Positions 24,843 through 32,300 of a DNA stretch of 64,000 nucleotides are shown piece after piece. The notes below the pieces were generated by a model. It was not told the DNA's origin, searched no databases, and was given only the letters and a program-made list of their open reading frames with translations. Location of the stretch: assembly GCA_935421135.1 (NCBI GenBank), contig OW285197.1:10319223-10383222 (forward strand), written 5' to 3'. The stretch's first letter is position 1. The number at the start of each line of letters is the position of its first letter. Made by a program: the position numbers and the translations under genes. This DNA comes from Bugulina stolonifera (Eukaryota; Bryozoa; Gymnolaemata; Cheilostomatida; Bugulidae).

Positions 24843-25404
24843 TCTTATTAGGAGAGTTGATGAAATTGCTTCACCCACTCCTGTTGAAATCATTTACTGC
24901 TATGGAGTTTGGCAACGCCGCTTTGAGGATTACAAGGATAAAGTAAGGTTTCATTCAGGACTCATTGATGTAGAAATGGATATAGAGCGTGATGGGAAGA
25001 ATCGCTGGCTCATCATTGATGACTTGATGGGTGAAGTCGGGGGGAAAGAGACTACTAATGCAATCTTTACAAAGTTCAGTCACCACCTGAACATAAGCGT
25101 CTTTTTCTTACTACAGAACCTTTTCCCGAAAGATAATAGAACAGTGTCAATAAACTCACAGTACTTTTTCTTGTTCAAGAACCCCAGAGACGGAATGTCT
25201 GTTACCAATCTTGCAAAGCAGGCTTTTCCTCAGAGTACAAGAGCTGTTCAAGAAGCTTTTAGTGATGCTACACGTAAGCCACACTCTTTTCTATTCTTGA
25301 ATCTTCGCCAGGAAACCCCGGAGTGGGCTAGACTGATCGGTAATTTTGCTTCTGAGCACTCTCCCATGACTGTATATATCCCGAATACCCTGGAATATAA
25401 GTAG
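24745..25404 (+). CDS. DNA-packaging ATPase (A32/FtsK-HerA type)
   Basis: 219 aa, the usual size of Polinton ATPases. Walker A GPTGSGKT is at residues 21-28, Walker B WLIIDD at 88-93, and the polar sensor-type motif VFFLLQNLFP (Gln124) follows at the expected distance. The family hydrolyses ATP to pump DNA into preformed capsids. The start at 24745 is the first ATG ahead of Walker A and keeps the family's short N-terminus (MRPHQEIDLRLQSPFTALV). It lies between the membrane protein and a small GGFLG-tailed protein. Confidence 0.95.
   Translation: MRPHQEIDLRLQSPFTALVCGPTGSGKTELLFSLIRRVDEIASPTPVEIIYCYGVWQRRFEDYKDKVRFHSGLIDVEMDIERDGKNRWLIIDDLMGEVGGKETTNAIFTKFSHHLNISVFFLLQNLFPKDNRTVSINSQYFFLFKNPRDGMSVTNLAKQAFPQSTRAVQEAFSDATRKPHSFLFLNLRQETPEWARLIGNFASEHSPMTVYIPNTLEYK
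25396..25401 (+). promoter_or_regulatory. TATA-like box before the GGFLG protein
   Basis: TATAAG lies within the end of the ATPase gene, about 70 bp before the ATG at 25470, and is followed by a pyrimidine-rich CTCTACTCTCTCC stretch. The penton gene has a similar TATA plus CACTCT arrangement. Moderate support only. Confidence 0.4.
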
Positions 25405-25469
25405 CATTCACATCTCTACTCTCTCCATAAACTGTCTTGGACTCGAAGAGAGCGCATCCATCATCAAGC

Positions 25470-25835
25470 ATGAGATACATTAATTCACCCGAGTATTCTC
25501 CAAGGTTGAGGAGGAATGCCTTGAGTATATATGCACTGACGAAAGCATCTGCAACCATCAGAGATTCAACCATTGCTGAGGCTAACAAAGACCTTATACT
25601 CGCTCTTGTTGAGTGTGCTAGAAATGTATTATTAGGTAATGTTCATCTAACTACCGCTCAGTTGAACTCTCTACGTCGACATAGAAGGGCCATTGAGGAT
25701 CTCACCAACTCTCGTACTAGTGTGAGGCAGAAAAAGTTAATCCTACAACGTGGCGGATTTTTAGGTCTTCTTTTGAAGCCATTGGCAAGTTTACTCGGAG
25801 GTGTGCTTGGTGGATTAGGCGGTGGACGAAGGTGA
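25470..25835 (+). CDS. Small Polinton protein with C-terminal GGFLG hydrophobic tail
   Basis: 121 aa from the ATG at 25470; the frame is open further upstream but only from a TTG. Residues 56-90 (NVHLTTAQLNSLRRHRRAI ... VRQKKLIL) are followed by QRGGFLG (93-99) and a glycine/leucine-rich hydrophobic C-terminus ending GGGRR. The 'L..HR..I..L ... RQKK.L.Q.GGFL' pattern is recurrent in small proteins of animal Polintons and adintoviruses. A membrane-active or internal virion role is likely by analogy. The gene is compactly packed between ATPase and the next frame. Confidence 0.8.
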   Translation: MRYINSPEYSPRLRRNALSIYALTKASATIRDSTIAEANKDLILALVECARNVLLGNVHLTTAQLNSLRRHRRAIEDLTNSRTSVRQKKLILQRGGFLGLLLKPLASLLGGVLGGLGGGRR

Positions 25836-25836
25836 A

Positions 25837-26406
25837 ATGAGTCTCAAGTTTTCTAAAAAGTATCTTCTTATGGATAAACATACATATGAATCAATGAATA
25901 GTAGAAACAACAAAAAAGAAGGAGAGCATCTACCCTCACTCTCTACAAATGGGGATCTACTCCTGGCAGAAAAAAGCAGAAAAGATGTAATATCTAACCT
26001 CAAAAACTCTGATACAGACATCTACTCTCAGCTAGAGCAACATGCTCATAAAATGAATAAGTTCCTAAAAGAGTTGGAGAGATCACGCCATCCGCAGCAG
26101 GAGTTGTATAATACATTAGAGGGAATTAACACTAGGTTTAATGAAATGCATACATGGAGACAAAGAGAAGAAGAAGCACAAGAGCGAGGGCGAGAGAAAA
26201 AAAGAGATGATGAAAAGAGGCGAAGTGGCTCAAGGTCACCACTACCACACCCATATAGGAGAGAAACAAAACCAGAGAGGTCAGAAGCTGGCGCACGTTG
26301 GAGTGGGAAGGGTGAAAATAGAAGTCCTATCAAAACTAGGTCTAGGCGAAAGCTTCCTAAAACCCCTCTTGCAAGCAATAGTAAAACAGAAAGATGGATG
26401 ATATAG
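25837..26406 (+). CDS. Charged small Polinton protein
   Basis: 189 aa from the ATG at 25837, the first ATG two bases after the preceding stop. The N-terminal KFSKKYLLMDKHTYESM resembles the 'KRYLLVP..EY' start of small proteins in other Polintons. Residues 60-110 are helical (LEQHAHKMNKFLKELERS). The C-terminal 75 residues are rich in Arg/Lys/Glu/Ser and could bind nucleic acid. It overlaps the integrase start by 13 nt in another frame. Function unknown. Confidence 0.7.
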   Translation: MSLKFSKKYLLMDKHTYESMNSRNNKKEGEHLPSLSTNGDLLLAEKSRKDVISNLKNSDTDIYSQLEQHAHKMNKFLKELERSRHPQQELYNTLEGINTRFNEMHTWRQREEEAQERGREKKRDDEKRRSGSRSPLPHPYRRETKPERSEAGARWSGKGENRSPIKTRSRRKLPKTPLASNSKTERWMI

Positions 26407-27464
26407 ATGAAGGTCTACGTGATATTTACTTCTCCCCTCCTCAACCACCGTCTTTTGGAGGAAAGAGAAAGTTAGTTTTAGCTTCTCCTCCTGGTATTAA
26501 TGAGAATGATGTTGAGAAGTGGTTGAGAAGTCAAGACGCATACACTCTTCATCGCCCGATTAGAATGAAGTTTACAAGGAGAAAAACGTTTGTGAGTGGG
26601 ATTGGTGAACAACTCCAGGCAGATCTCGTGGATGTGCGTGCGCACAAGGACTCAAATGATGGAGTAACATTTTTGCTCACCTGCATAGATGCCTTCTCAC
26701 GGAAAGCATGGGTCTTTCCTCTTCATTCCAAGTCTGGTCTGGAAGTGTCCAATGCACTCATCTCTCTATTCGAAAATGAAAGCTTTAGACAAATACAAAC
26801 TGATAAAGGTAAGGAGTTCCTAAACAGAAGGGTGAGTGAAGTGCTAAAGAAGTATGGAGTTAGCCATTTCACCTCTGAGAATGAGATCATCAAGGCTGCT
26901 CTTGTTGAACGCTTTAATAGAACATTGAGAGGGAAAATTCATCGTCTACTCACTTATAGAGGGGATGGACGCTACTTAGAAGATGTAGAAGACCTAGTCC
27001 AAGGATATAACAACAGTTTTAATAGGTCAATTGGAATGAAACCTATTGAGGTTGATTACGATAATCAAGAAGAGGTTTGGGTTCGGTTAAATGAGTTCTC
27101 ACCTAAACGATGGTTAAAGAAAACAAGAGTAAAATACTCACCAGGTGATCATGTTCGGATTTCGATGGCTCGTAGTAGCTTTGAGCGAGGGTTCACACCA
27201 AACTGGTCAACCGAGATATTCACCATAAAAGCAGTCAAGGCACATACCTCACCTCCTGTCTATACACTGGAAGACCTAAACAAAGAAGGAGTAGATGGAA
27301 CATTCTATGCACAAGAATTGCAACATGTTAACCTACCTGAAATCTTTAGAGTTGAGAAAGTCATACGTAAACGGAGAAGGAGAGGAAAAGAAGAGAGTTT
27401 CGTGAAATGGAGTGGTTATCCCTCTTCATTTAATAGTTGGATAGATTCTAGTCAGTTTGTGTAA
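26394..27464 (+). CDS. Retroviral-type integrase with C-terminal chromodomain
   Basis: 356 aa. The catalytic core has D77 (QLQADLVDV), D137 (IQTDKGKEF) and E172 (ALVERFNRTL), the DDE triad of the rve fold with the usual spacing of about 35 residues. Residues 317-356 (EIFRVEKVIRKRR ... FVKWSGYPSSFNSWI) are a chromodomain, which binds methylated histone tails and can steer target choice. There is no obvious HHCC zinc finger at the N-terminus. The enzyme joins the element ends to target DNA and makes the 6-bp duplication seen at the borders. The start at 26394 overlaps the previous gene by 13 nt. Confidence 0.96.
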   Translation: MDDIDEGLRDIYFSPPQPPSFGGKRKLVLASPPGINENDVEKWLRSQDAYTLHRPIRMKFTRRKTFVSGIGEQLQADLVDVRAHKDSNDGVTFLLTCIDAFSRKAWVFPLHSKSGLEVSNALISLFENESFRQIQTDKGKEFLNRRVSEVLKKYGVSHFTSENEIIKAALVERFNRTLRGKIHRLLTYRGDGRYLEDVEDLVQGYNNSFNRSIGMKPIEVDYDNQEEVWVRLNEFSPKRWLKKTRVKYSPGDHVRISMARSSFERGFTPNWSTEIFTIKAVKAHTSPPVYTLEDLNKEGVDGTFYAQELQHVNLPEIFRVEKVIRKRRRRGKEESFVKWSGYPSSFNSWIDSSQFV

Positions 27465-27476
27465 GACCAAAGGTAG

Positions 27477-27482
27477 TATAAA
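27477..27482 (+). promoter_or_regulatory. TATA box for the penton gene
   Basis: TATAAA sits 42-37 bp upstream of the penton ATG (27519) and 13 bp behind the integrase stop. A CTCACTCTC initiator-like stretch lies about 25 bp further on, at the expected start site. It would begin the penton/pX transcript with a very short leader. Confidence 0.65.
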
Positions 27483-27518
27483 TTCGATATGTAAGTTCAG
27501 TTTTGCTCACTCTCAAAG

Positions 27519-28265
27519 ATGGCCTTCAATGTCACACTTACCTCAAATGTACGCATCGGTGGGAGTGACACAAACACAAATGCTCACTTCATTACGAAGC
27601 TAGCCAAGACATTGAAGCTTCACTCATCACAGTGGGAGGTTGGGTTACTTGACATTCAGTACCCTGCATCCTGGAGAAATGTGGAAGATGGCTATGTAGT
27701 GGTTACGAATACAAAAGATGGAGTCAAACGAAAATGTGAAATCAGGAGTGGAAGGTATGCTTCCATGGGTGAACTTTTGAGTGAGATCAATAGAATACTA
27801 ATAAACTACGACTTAGAAAAAGTAGTGAGCTTTTACTATGATAGTCTACGGAATGAAACCTTCCTCATGTTGAGAGAACAGGAACACTCTGTCATGATGT
27901 CACGTGATGTTGCGTGGGTGTTGGGATTCGAACCTGATGTAGAATATGCTGCGGAAATCAACAGGAGTCAAAACCCTCCAGACATCAATGCTGGTTTCAC
28001 ATCCCTCTATGTCTACTCCTCCGTAGTCTCACCAAGACATGTTGGAGATAGTCTAGTCCCCCTACTTCGCACAGTTCCTATAACAGAGAGTGAAAGAAAT
28101 AGCACCGTTTTCTTTGAGTTTTCGAATGTTCAATACTCTCCAGTGTCTAATACAAGCACAGACCTCATCGAGGTAGATATAAGACGTGATGATGGAGAAA
28201 GGGTCTCATTTCGCAGTGGAAAGGTTGTGCTGACGGTTCGTTTCAGACCGCGTGGAGAGAAATAA
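27519..28265 (+). CDS. Penton / minor capsid protein
   Basis: 248 aa. FITKLAKTLKL (24-34) and WEVGLLDIQYPASW (39-52) are the signature of Polinton/adintovirus penton proteins ('F.TKLA.PI.L ... WEVGL.EI.YP'). The family adopts a single jelly roll and occupies the five-fold vertices. It is placed just upstream of the pX-like and major capsid genes, with its own TATA box. The frame is intact. The stop is followed one base later by the ATG of the next gene. Confidence 0.93.
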   Translation: MAFNVTLTSNVRIGGSDTNTNAHFITKLAKTLKLHSSQWEVGLLDIQYPASWRNVEDGYVVVTNTKDGVKRKCEIRSGRYASMGELLSEINRILINYDLEKVVSFYYDSLRNETFLMLREQEHSVMMSRDVAWVLGFEPDVEYAAEINRSQNPPDINAGFTSLYVYSSVVSPRHVGDSLVPLLRTVPITESERNSTVFFEFSNVQYSPVSNTSTDLIEVDIRRDDGERVSFRSGKVVLTVRFRPRGEK

Positions 28266-28266
28266 C

Positions 28267-28677
28267 ATGGCCCCTCGCATAGTTCCATATTTTCCTGATG
28301 AGTCAGGTGAGATGTATGAAGACTATTATGCAAACCAGGTGGGAGAGGGAATGAGTGTGTACAGGGGAAAACCTATTATGACGGGTAATGGGATCGGCTC
28401 ACTCTTTTCTGGACTGGCCCGAGGGGTCCTTCCCATGCTAAAGAATGGTGCCAAAACTATTGGGAAAAAGCTATTGACTACTGGAGCTTCGGTTCTGGGA
28501 GATGTAATCAAGGGAGAGAACTTCAAATCCTCTGCAGCAAAACGTTTTCGTGAAGCTGGTGGGGATCTTCTAGGTGATGTAGAAGATGAATTACGTGAAC
28601 CACCTGCCAAACGTGCACGAGTTAGTCAAAAGTCTACAAAGAAAAAGCGTAAAGGAAGAAAAACAGTTTTTGACTAA
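28267..28677 (+). CDS. pX/pVI-like minor virion protein
   Basis: 136 aa from ATG 28267, chosen because it follows the penton stop by one base and gives the family start MAPRIVPYF; an in-frame upstream ATG at 28252 would overlap the penton gene. YYANQVGEGMSVYRG (20-34) and the amphipathic stretch NGIGSLFSGLARGVLPMLKN (41-60), followed by GAKTIGKKLL (61-70), are typical of Polinton proteins compared with adenovirus core pX or pVI. A strongly basic tail (PAKRARVSQKSTKKKRKGRK) suits DNA binding or nuclear import. It is likely an internal membrane-lytic or core protein. Confidence 0.88.
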   Translation: MAPRIVPYFPDESGEMYEDYYANQVGEGMSVYRGKPIMTGNGIGSLFSGLARGVLPMLKNGAKTIGKKLLTTGASVLGDVIKGENFKSSAAKRFREAGGDLLGDVEDELREPPAKRARVSQKSTKKKRKGRKTVFD

Positions 28678-28689
28678 ATGAAAGATAAA

Positions 28690-28697
28690 TATATAAT
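28690..28697 (+). promoter_or_regulatory. TATA-like box for the major capsid gene
   Basis: TATATAAT lies about 90 bp upstream of the capsid ATG (28783), in the 105-bp gap behind the pX-like gene. It is followed by CACCACTCCCCACTCTTAG, similar to the pyrimidine-rich start region of the penton gene. Confidence 0.5.
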
Positions 28698-28782
28698 CCA
28701 CACCTAGACTCACCACTCCCCACTCTTAGACAAGCGACTGTAGGAGCAAGTACTAGATGGAACAACTCTCACACTATCGAAC

Positions 28783-30129
28783 ATGTCCGTCACACATCGA
28801 GCCATCTCTCTCTCCAAGGTTTCTGAAGACTCTCCAGACACGGTTGACTCCAGTTTTGACTTATTTGCCACTCCGCCAACTCATACTAGCGTGCTCAGAG
28901 GTGAGTGGGTACCTTTGGCTCCTGTTACGGACTCCCCTGATGGCACTATTGAATTTAACATCCCGCCCGCAGACGAACTCTACACAGATCTATCAAGGTC
29001 TTACTTACACACCACAGTAAAGGTGAGCAAGGCTGATGGAAGCGTACTACCTGCGGAAGAACAACTAAAGGTTGTTCCAGGGGACAATTTTATGCACAGT
29101 CTCTTTTCTTCTGCCACTGTTCAACTGGCCGGGCAAGATGTTGAGTATGAACCAAACTATGGACATAGAGCTTATGTCGAGAATCTCCTAAACTATGGTA
29201 AAGATGCTAAGAGCACATATATGAAAGTTGGGAGTGGGTGGATGGAGGATGAAGGAACTGGAGAAGACTATGATGGTATACCTCCCGAAGTGGTTGAAAA
29301 AAGAAAGAAACTTATAGCCACAAGTAAAGAGATGAGCTTCTATGGGAGACCTAGGTTGAGTATGTTTTCTCAAGGAAGACTTATTCCACCAGGAGTTCGC
29401 TCTCGCCTTACTCTACAACGTGCTATTCCACAAATGGCCCTCTTAGCAGAAACAGACAACCCTGCAGGAGGGGCGAAGATTTCTATAACTAAGACAGAAT
29501 TGTGGATTCGACGTGTACAAGCCAATCCGGCCTTACAAAAAGCACAAATGGATGTTTGGGTTGTGCAACAAGAGTCTATAAAACTACCAATTGACCGAAT
29601 AAAAACTCATTTCCATGTCATCCCTGCTGGACACCAGTCAGTGAGAGTAAACTTTGATCAAGCGGGACAGAAGCCAAACAGAGTCTTTGTCGGACTAGTC
29701 AACCATACTGCAAAGAGTGGAACGTATAAGCAAAATCCCTTCAAATTTGGACATAACAATCTAAGTTCATTAGAATTACTAATTGATGGAACACCGGTGA
29801 CCCGAAGATATGAACCAAATTTTGCAAGTGGAAAGTTTGCTCGTGAATTCATGAATTTGTTCACTGTCACAAATACATCCGATGCTGACACAGGGAATGA
29901 GATCTCCCCTAGCAAATACAAGTCCTGCGCTGCTCTCTACGCCTTTGACATTTCAGGAGATTTGTGTGATGACAACTTTCACTTGTTATCAAATGGGAGT
30001 CTATCTATTAATCTAGCATTTGCTAATCAAACTCAAAATACACTTGGACTGTTTGTATACGAAGAAAAAGATGACATTATCTACTTGAATGCAAATCACG
30101 AAGTATCTATGGTAGCCGGGATGATGTAA
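28783..30129 (+). CDS. Major capsid protein (double jelly roll hexon)
   Basis: 448 aa. The N-terminal block has IEFNIPPADELYTDLSRSYL (56-75) and PGDNFMHSLFSSATVQL (99-115), followed by YGHRAYVENLLNYG, the conserved start of Polinton/adintovirus capsid proteins. Mid-protein IDRIKTHFHVIPAGHQSV and the C-terminal SCAALYAFDISGD...LSINLAFA fit the second jelly roll. Trimers of this protein form the facets of an icosahedral particle. The frame is uninterrupted, and it is followed 6 bp later by the protease gene. Length is at the short end of what I know for the family. Confidence 0.93.
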   Translation: MSVTHRAISLSKVSEDSPDTVDSSFDLFATPPTHTSVLRGEWVPLAPVTDSPDGTIEFNIPPADELYTDLSRSYLHTTVKVSKADGSVLPAEEQLKVVPGDNFMHSLFSSATVQLAGQDVEYEPNYGHRAYVENLLNYGKDAKSTYMKVGSGWMEDEGTGEDYDGIPPEVVEKRKKLIATSKEMSFYGRPRLSMFSQGRLIPPGVRSRLTLQRAIPQMALLAETDNPAGGAKISITKTELWIRRVQANPALQKAQMDVWVVQQESIKLPIDRIKTHFHVIPAGHQSVRVNFDQAGQKPNRVFVGLVNHTAKSGTYKQNPFKFGHNNLSSLELLIDGTPVTRRYEPNFASGKFAREFMNLFTVTNTSDADTGNEISPSKYKSCAALYAFDISGDLCDDNFHLLSNGSLSINLAFANQTQNTLGLFVYEEKDDIIYLNANHEVSMVAGMM

Positions 30130-30135
30130 AAAAAA

Positions 30136-30663
30136 ATGGATACATTCTCAATCTCGAATATTCTATCTGATGATAAACTCTCATCAACCTCCTTTAGAGG
30201 GGTTATGCCAAGGGATCACTTCTTAGACTCCTTCTCCCCATCTGGATCTTTTGTTTTCAACACTCAAACAAGTGAGAAAAGTGGCGAGCATTGGATCTCT
30301 GTTTTTTCGAATGGAAAAGAAATAGAGTATTTCGACTCCTATGGTCTCCCCCCTTCTATTTATCCTGATGTGGGTAAGATGTTACAACAATGGGGAATAC
30401 CAATAGTATGGAATGGAGAGTGTCTACAAGAAGAGAGTACTAACGTGTGTGGAGACTACTGCATCTTGTTCTGTCTCCTTCGAGCTCGAGGGTGGAGTAT
30501 GGAGGGAATAATTACACGGCTAAGCAGAGTAGAAGGAAGAGTTCGAGATCATTCTATAAGAGCTCTATTACAACGTTTATACTATAATAAAAGAAATAAT
30601 ACTTTCCCACTCACAACGCATGTAAACAATATTATGCTTTTTTCACCTTTTCACTTTGACTAG
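30136..30663 (+). CDS. Adenain-like cysteine protease
   Basis: 175 aa. The catalytic set of the adenovirus protease family is in order: His52 (SGEHWISVF), Asp67 (EYFDSYGLP), Gln98 (ECLQEES) and the nucleophile Cys105 (NVCGDYCILF). The enzyme matures capsid and core precursors, so an intact copy beside intact capsid genes supports particle formation. It starts 6 bp behind the capsid stop after a run of A. An AATAAA at 30834-30839 could end the transcript. Confidence 0.95.
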   Translation: MDTFSISNILSDDKLSSTSFRGVMPRDHFLDSFSPSGSFVFNTQTSEKSGEHWISVFSNGKEIEYFDSYGLPPSIYPDVGKMLQQWGIPIVWNGECLQEESTNVCGDYCILFCLLRARGWSMEGIITRLSRVEGRVRDHSIRALLQRLYYNKRNNTFPLTTHVNNIMLFSPFHFD

Positions 30664-30712
30664 AGAGAAATACTTCACCTTACTTATAATTCGTTTTTAT
30701 ACTACTATAACT

Positions 30713-30730
30713 AAAAAAAAAAAAAAAAAA
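30713..30730. repeat. Run of 18 A
   Basis: An uninterrupted A tract 50 bp behind the protease stop, in the gap between convergent genes. It may be a slippage product or a relic of a reverse-transcribed tail. It is not flanked by other retro signatures. Confidence 0.6.
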
Positions 30731-30807
30731 GAGACCAATAGTTTTTATCTTACCTGCATTCTTTTTTTTTTCTTTGCTTTTTAGATTTCTGCTTGATTCT
30801 TGATTCT

Positions 30808-30839
30808 TTTATTTTTTCTCTATTTATCTTCGTAATAAA
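30808..30839. terminator. Convergent polyadenylation signals
   Basis: AATAAA on the plus strand at 30834-30839 serves the virion gene side. TTTATT at 30808-30813 is AATAAA on the minus strand, about 75 bp behind the stop of the small minus-strand gene. The two transcription units would end in overlapping 3' regions. Confidence 0.5.
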
Positions 30840-30886
30840 ACAATACTACTGAAGAAAGCTGCATCTTTTCTATCTTGGAATAATAC

Positions 30887-31147
30887 TCATCCATGGGTTG
30901 TTGTGGTCTCGCCCCTATCCGAGGCCCGCTCCGGGGAGGACGGAGAGTCCACCATGTTAGAAAGATCCTTTCGGGCAGGACTCCCCACTCCTATTATTTT
31001 CCCCTTCTTCCGTGCCTCTTTTAACGCATCCACCTCTTCTTTCCTCTTCTGACTGCACTCTTCTTCCTCAATAATTCCATCCATTTGTGAGTCCGTTAAG
31101 CCCGCAAATAACTCTTCTTGGTTTTGTACTATGTTGTCAGTATCCAT
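30887..31147 (-). CDS. Small acidic minus-strand protein of unknown function
   Basis: 86 aa (MDTDNIVQNQEELFAGLTD...), with a helical charged middle (EEEECSQKRKEEVDALKEAR) and a Ser/Thr/His-rich end. It is the only gene on the minus strand of the Polinton, and has a well-placed TATA box 83-89 bp upstream of its ATG and a minus-strand AATAAA behind it, which together support a real transcript. It could be an early regulatory protein or the leftover first part of a longer deleted gene, for example the missing polymerase unit. No motif decides between these. Confidence 0.6.
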   Translation of the reverse strand: MDTDNIVQNQEELFAGLTDSQMDGIIEEEECSQKRKEEVDALKEARKKGKIIGVGSPARKDLSNMVDSPSSPERASDRGETTTTHG

Positions 31148-31229
31148 TGATAATGTACTATTGTAGTAGTGTAGCTGTACAGTAGTGATGTGGTGAACTT
31201 TGAATGCTGAGACTGTGATCCCACTCTCC

Positions 31230-31236
31230 CTTTATA
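31230..31236 (-). promoter_or_regulatory. TATA box of the minus-strand gene
   Basis: The minus strand reads GTTGTATAAAGGGAGAGTGG; TATAAAG occupies 31236-31230. The expected start site about 30 bp downstream (CTCAGCATTC, near 31205) leaves a leader of about 58 nt before the ATG at 31147. The 31-bp array begins about 45 bp upstream of this promoter. Confidence 0.7.
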
Positions 31237-31278
31237 CAACTGCTCATTTCTTGACTCCTCCCTTTTTTTATCCAATCC

Positions 31279-32006
31279 CAATGTGACCCGATGTGAATCC
31301 GAAGCCTCCCGATGCATCCCGATGTGAATCCGAAGCCTTCCGATGCATCCCGATGTGATTCCGAAGCTTCCCGATGCATCCCGATGTGAATCCGAAGCTT
31401 CCCGATGCATCCCGATGTGAATCCGAAGCTTCCCGATGCATCCCGATGTGATTCCGAAGCTTCCCGATGCATCCCGATGTGATTCCGAAGCTTCCCGATG
31501 CATCCCGATGTGAATCCGAAGCTTCCCGATGCATCCCGATGTGATTCCGAAGCTTCCCGATGCATCCCGATGTGATTCCGAAGCTTCCCGATGCATCCCG
31601 ATGTGATTCCGAAGCTTCCCGATGCATCCCGATGTGATTCCGAAGCTTCCCGATGCATCCCGATGCATCCCGATGTGAATTGACACATCGGGATGCATCG
31701 GGAAGCTTCGGGATGCATCGGGAAGCTTCGGAATCACATCGGGAAGCTTCGGATTCACATCGGGATGCATCGGGAAGCTTCGGAATCACATCGGGATGCA
31801 TCGGGAAGCTTCGGAATCACATCGGGATGCATCGGGAGGCTTCGGATTCACATCGGGGTGCATCGGGAGGCTTCGGATTCACATCGGGGTGCATCGGGAG
31901 GCTTCGGATTCACATCGGGGTGCATCGGGAGGCTTCGGATTCACATCGGGGTGCATCGGGAGGCTTCGGATTCACATCGGGAGGCTTCGGATTCACATCG
32001 GGGTGG
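31279..32006. repeat. Head-to-head palindromic array of a 31-bp unit
   Basis: The left arm (to about 31675) has some 12 copies of a 31-bp unit (GATGTGATTCCGAAGCTTCC + CGATGCATCCC), and the right arm (from about 31687) some 10 copies of its reverse complement, so the whole block is a giant palindrome with a short centre (GAATTGACA). Each unit itself holds two 6-bp palindromes, AAGCTT and ATGCAT. Because 31 is not a multiple of three, every frame is open and repeats a 31-residue motif; I regard these frames as artefacts. Position: between the minus-strand promoter and the right TIR. Confidence 0.95.
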
Positions 32007-32300
32007 GGAAATGGTTAGACTCCGCCCACTGAATACTACTATTTAAGGTATAAGTTTCTCACTCTAGCAGTATGAACAATCAGCCTCTAGTCAACAGAGT
32101 GAGAGTAAACAGAGACAGCTACCTACTAGTCAGTGCCTGATCAGAGATGTCAACAAGTAGAACATAAGGTTAGTGTTAAATGGAGTAATTGGCAGCAATT
32201 GTGAAGTGTTTATTGTATAAAATGCTATCAAGCTAAAAAATAACTCACACCCTACTACTATATATTTTTATAGGGAGGCTAAACAATTTAATATATTACA
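32007..32300. other. Short region inside the right Polinton end, possible plus-strand promoter
   Basis: ACTCCGCCCAC (GC-box-like, 32020) is followed by TATTTAAG (32040) and CTCACTCTAG (32058), a promoter-like order resembling the penton promoter. A 22-codon frame starts at 32072 (MNNQPLVNRV) and stops before the TIR. No larger gene is present. It may be the remaining leader of a deleted gene. Confidence 0.35.

Noticed and set aside
25437..25472. Longer start for the GGFLG protein
   Set aside because: The upstream part begins at TTG. The first ATG (25470) gives the conserved-looking protein.
25822..25838. Longer start for the 189-aa protein
   Set aside because: It begins at GTG inside the previous gene; ATG 25837 follows that gene's stop directly.
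31279..32006. CRISPR-like array
   Set aside because: The units are contiguous without unique spacers, inverted at the centre, and in an animal genome.
31129..32046. Six overlapping frames of 78-213 codons with HIGMHREASESHRDASGSFG-type repeats
   Set aside because: A 31-bp unit without stops is open in every frame and yields the same motif in all; no start context or family match supports translation.
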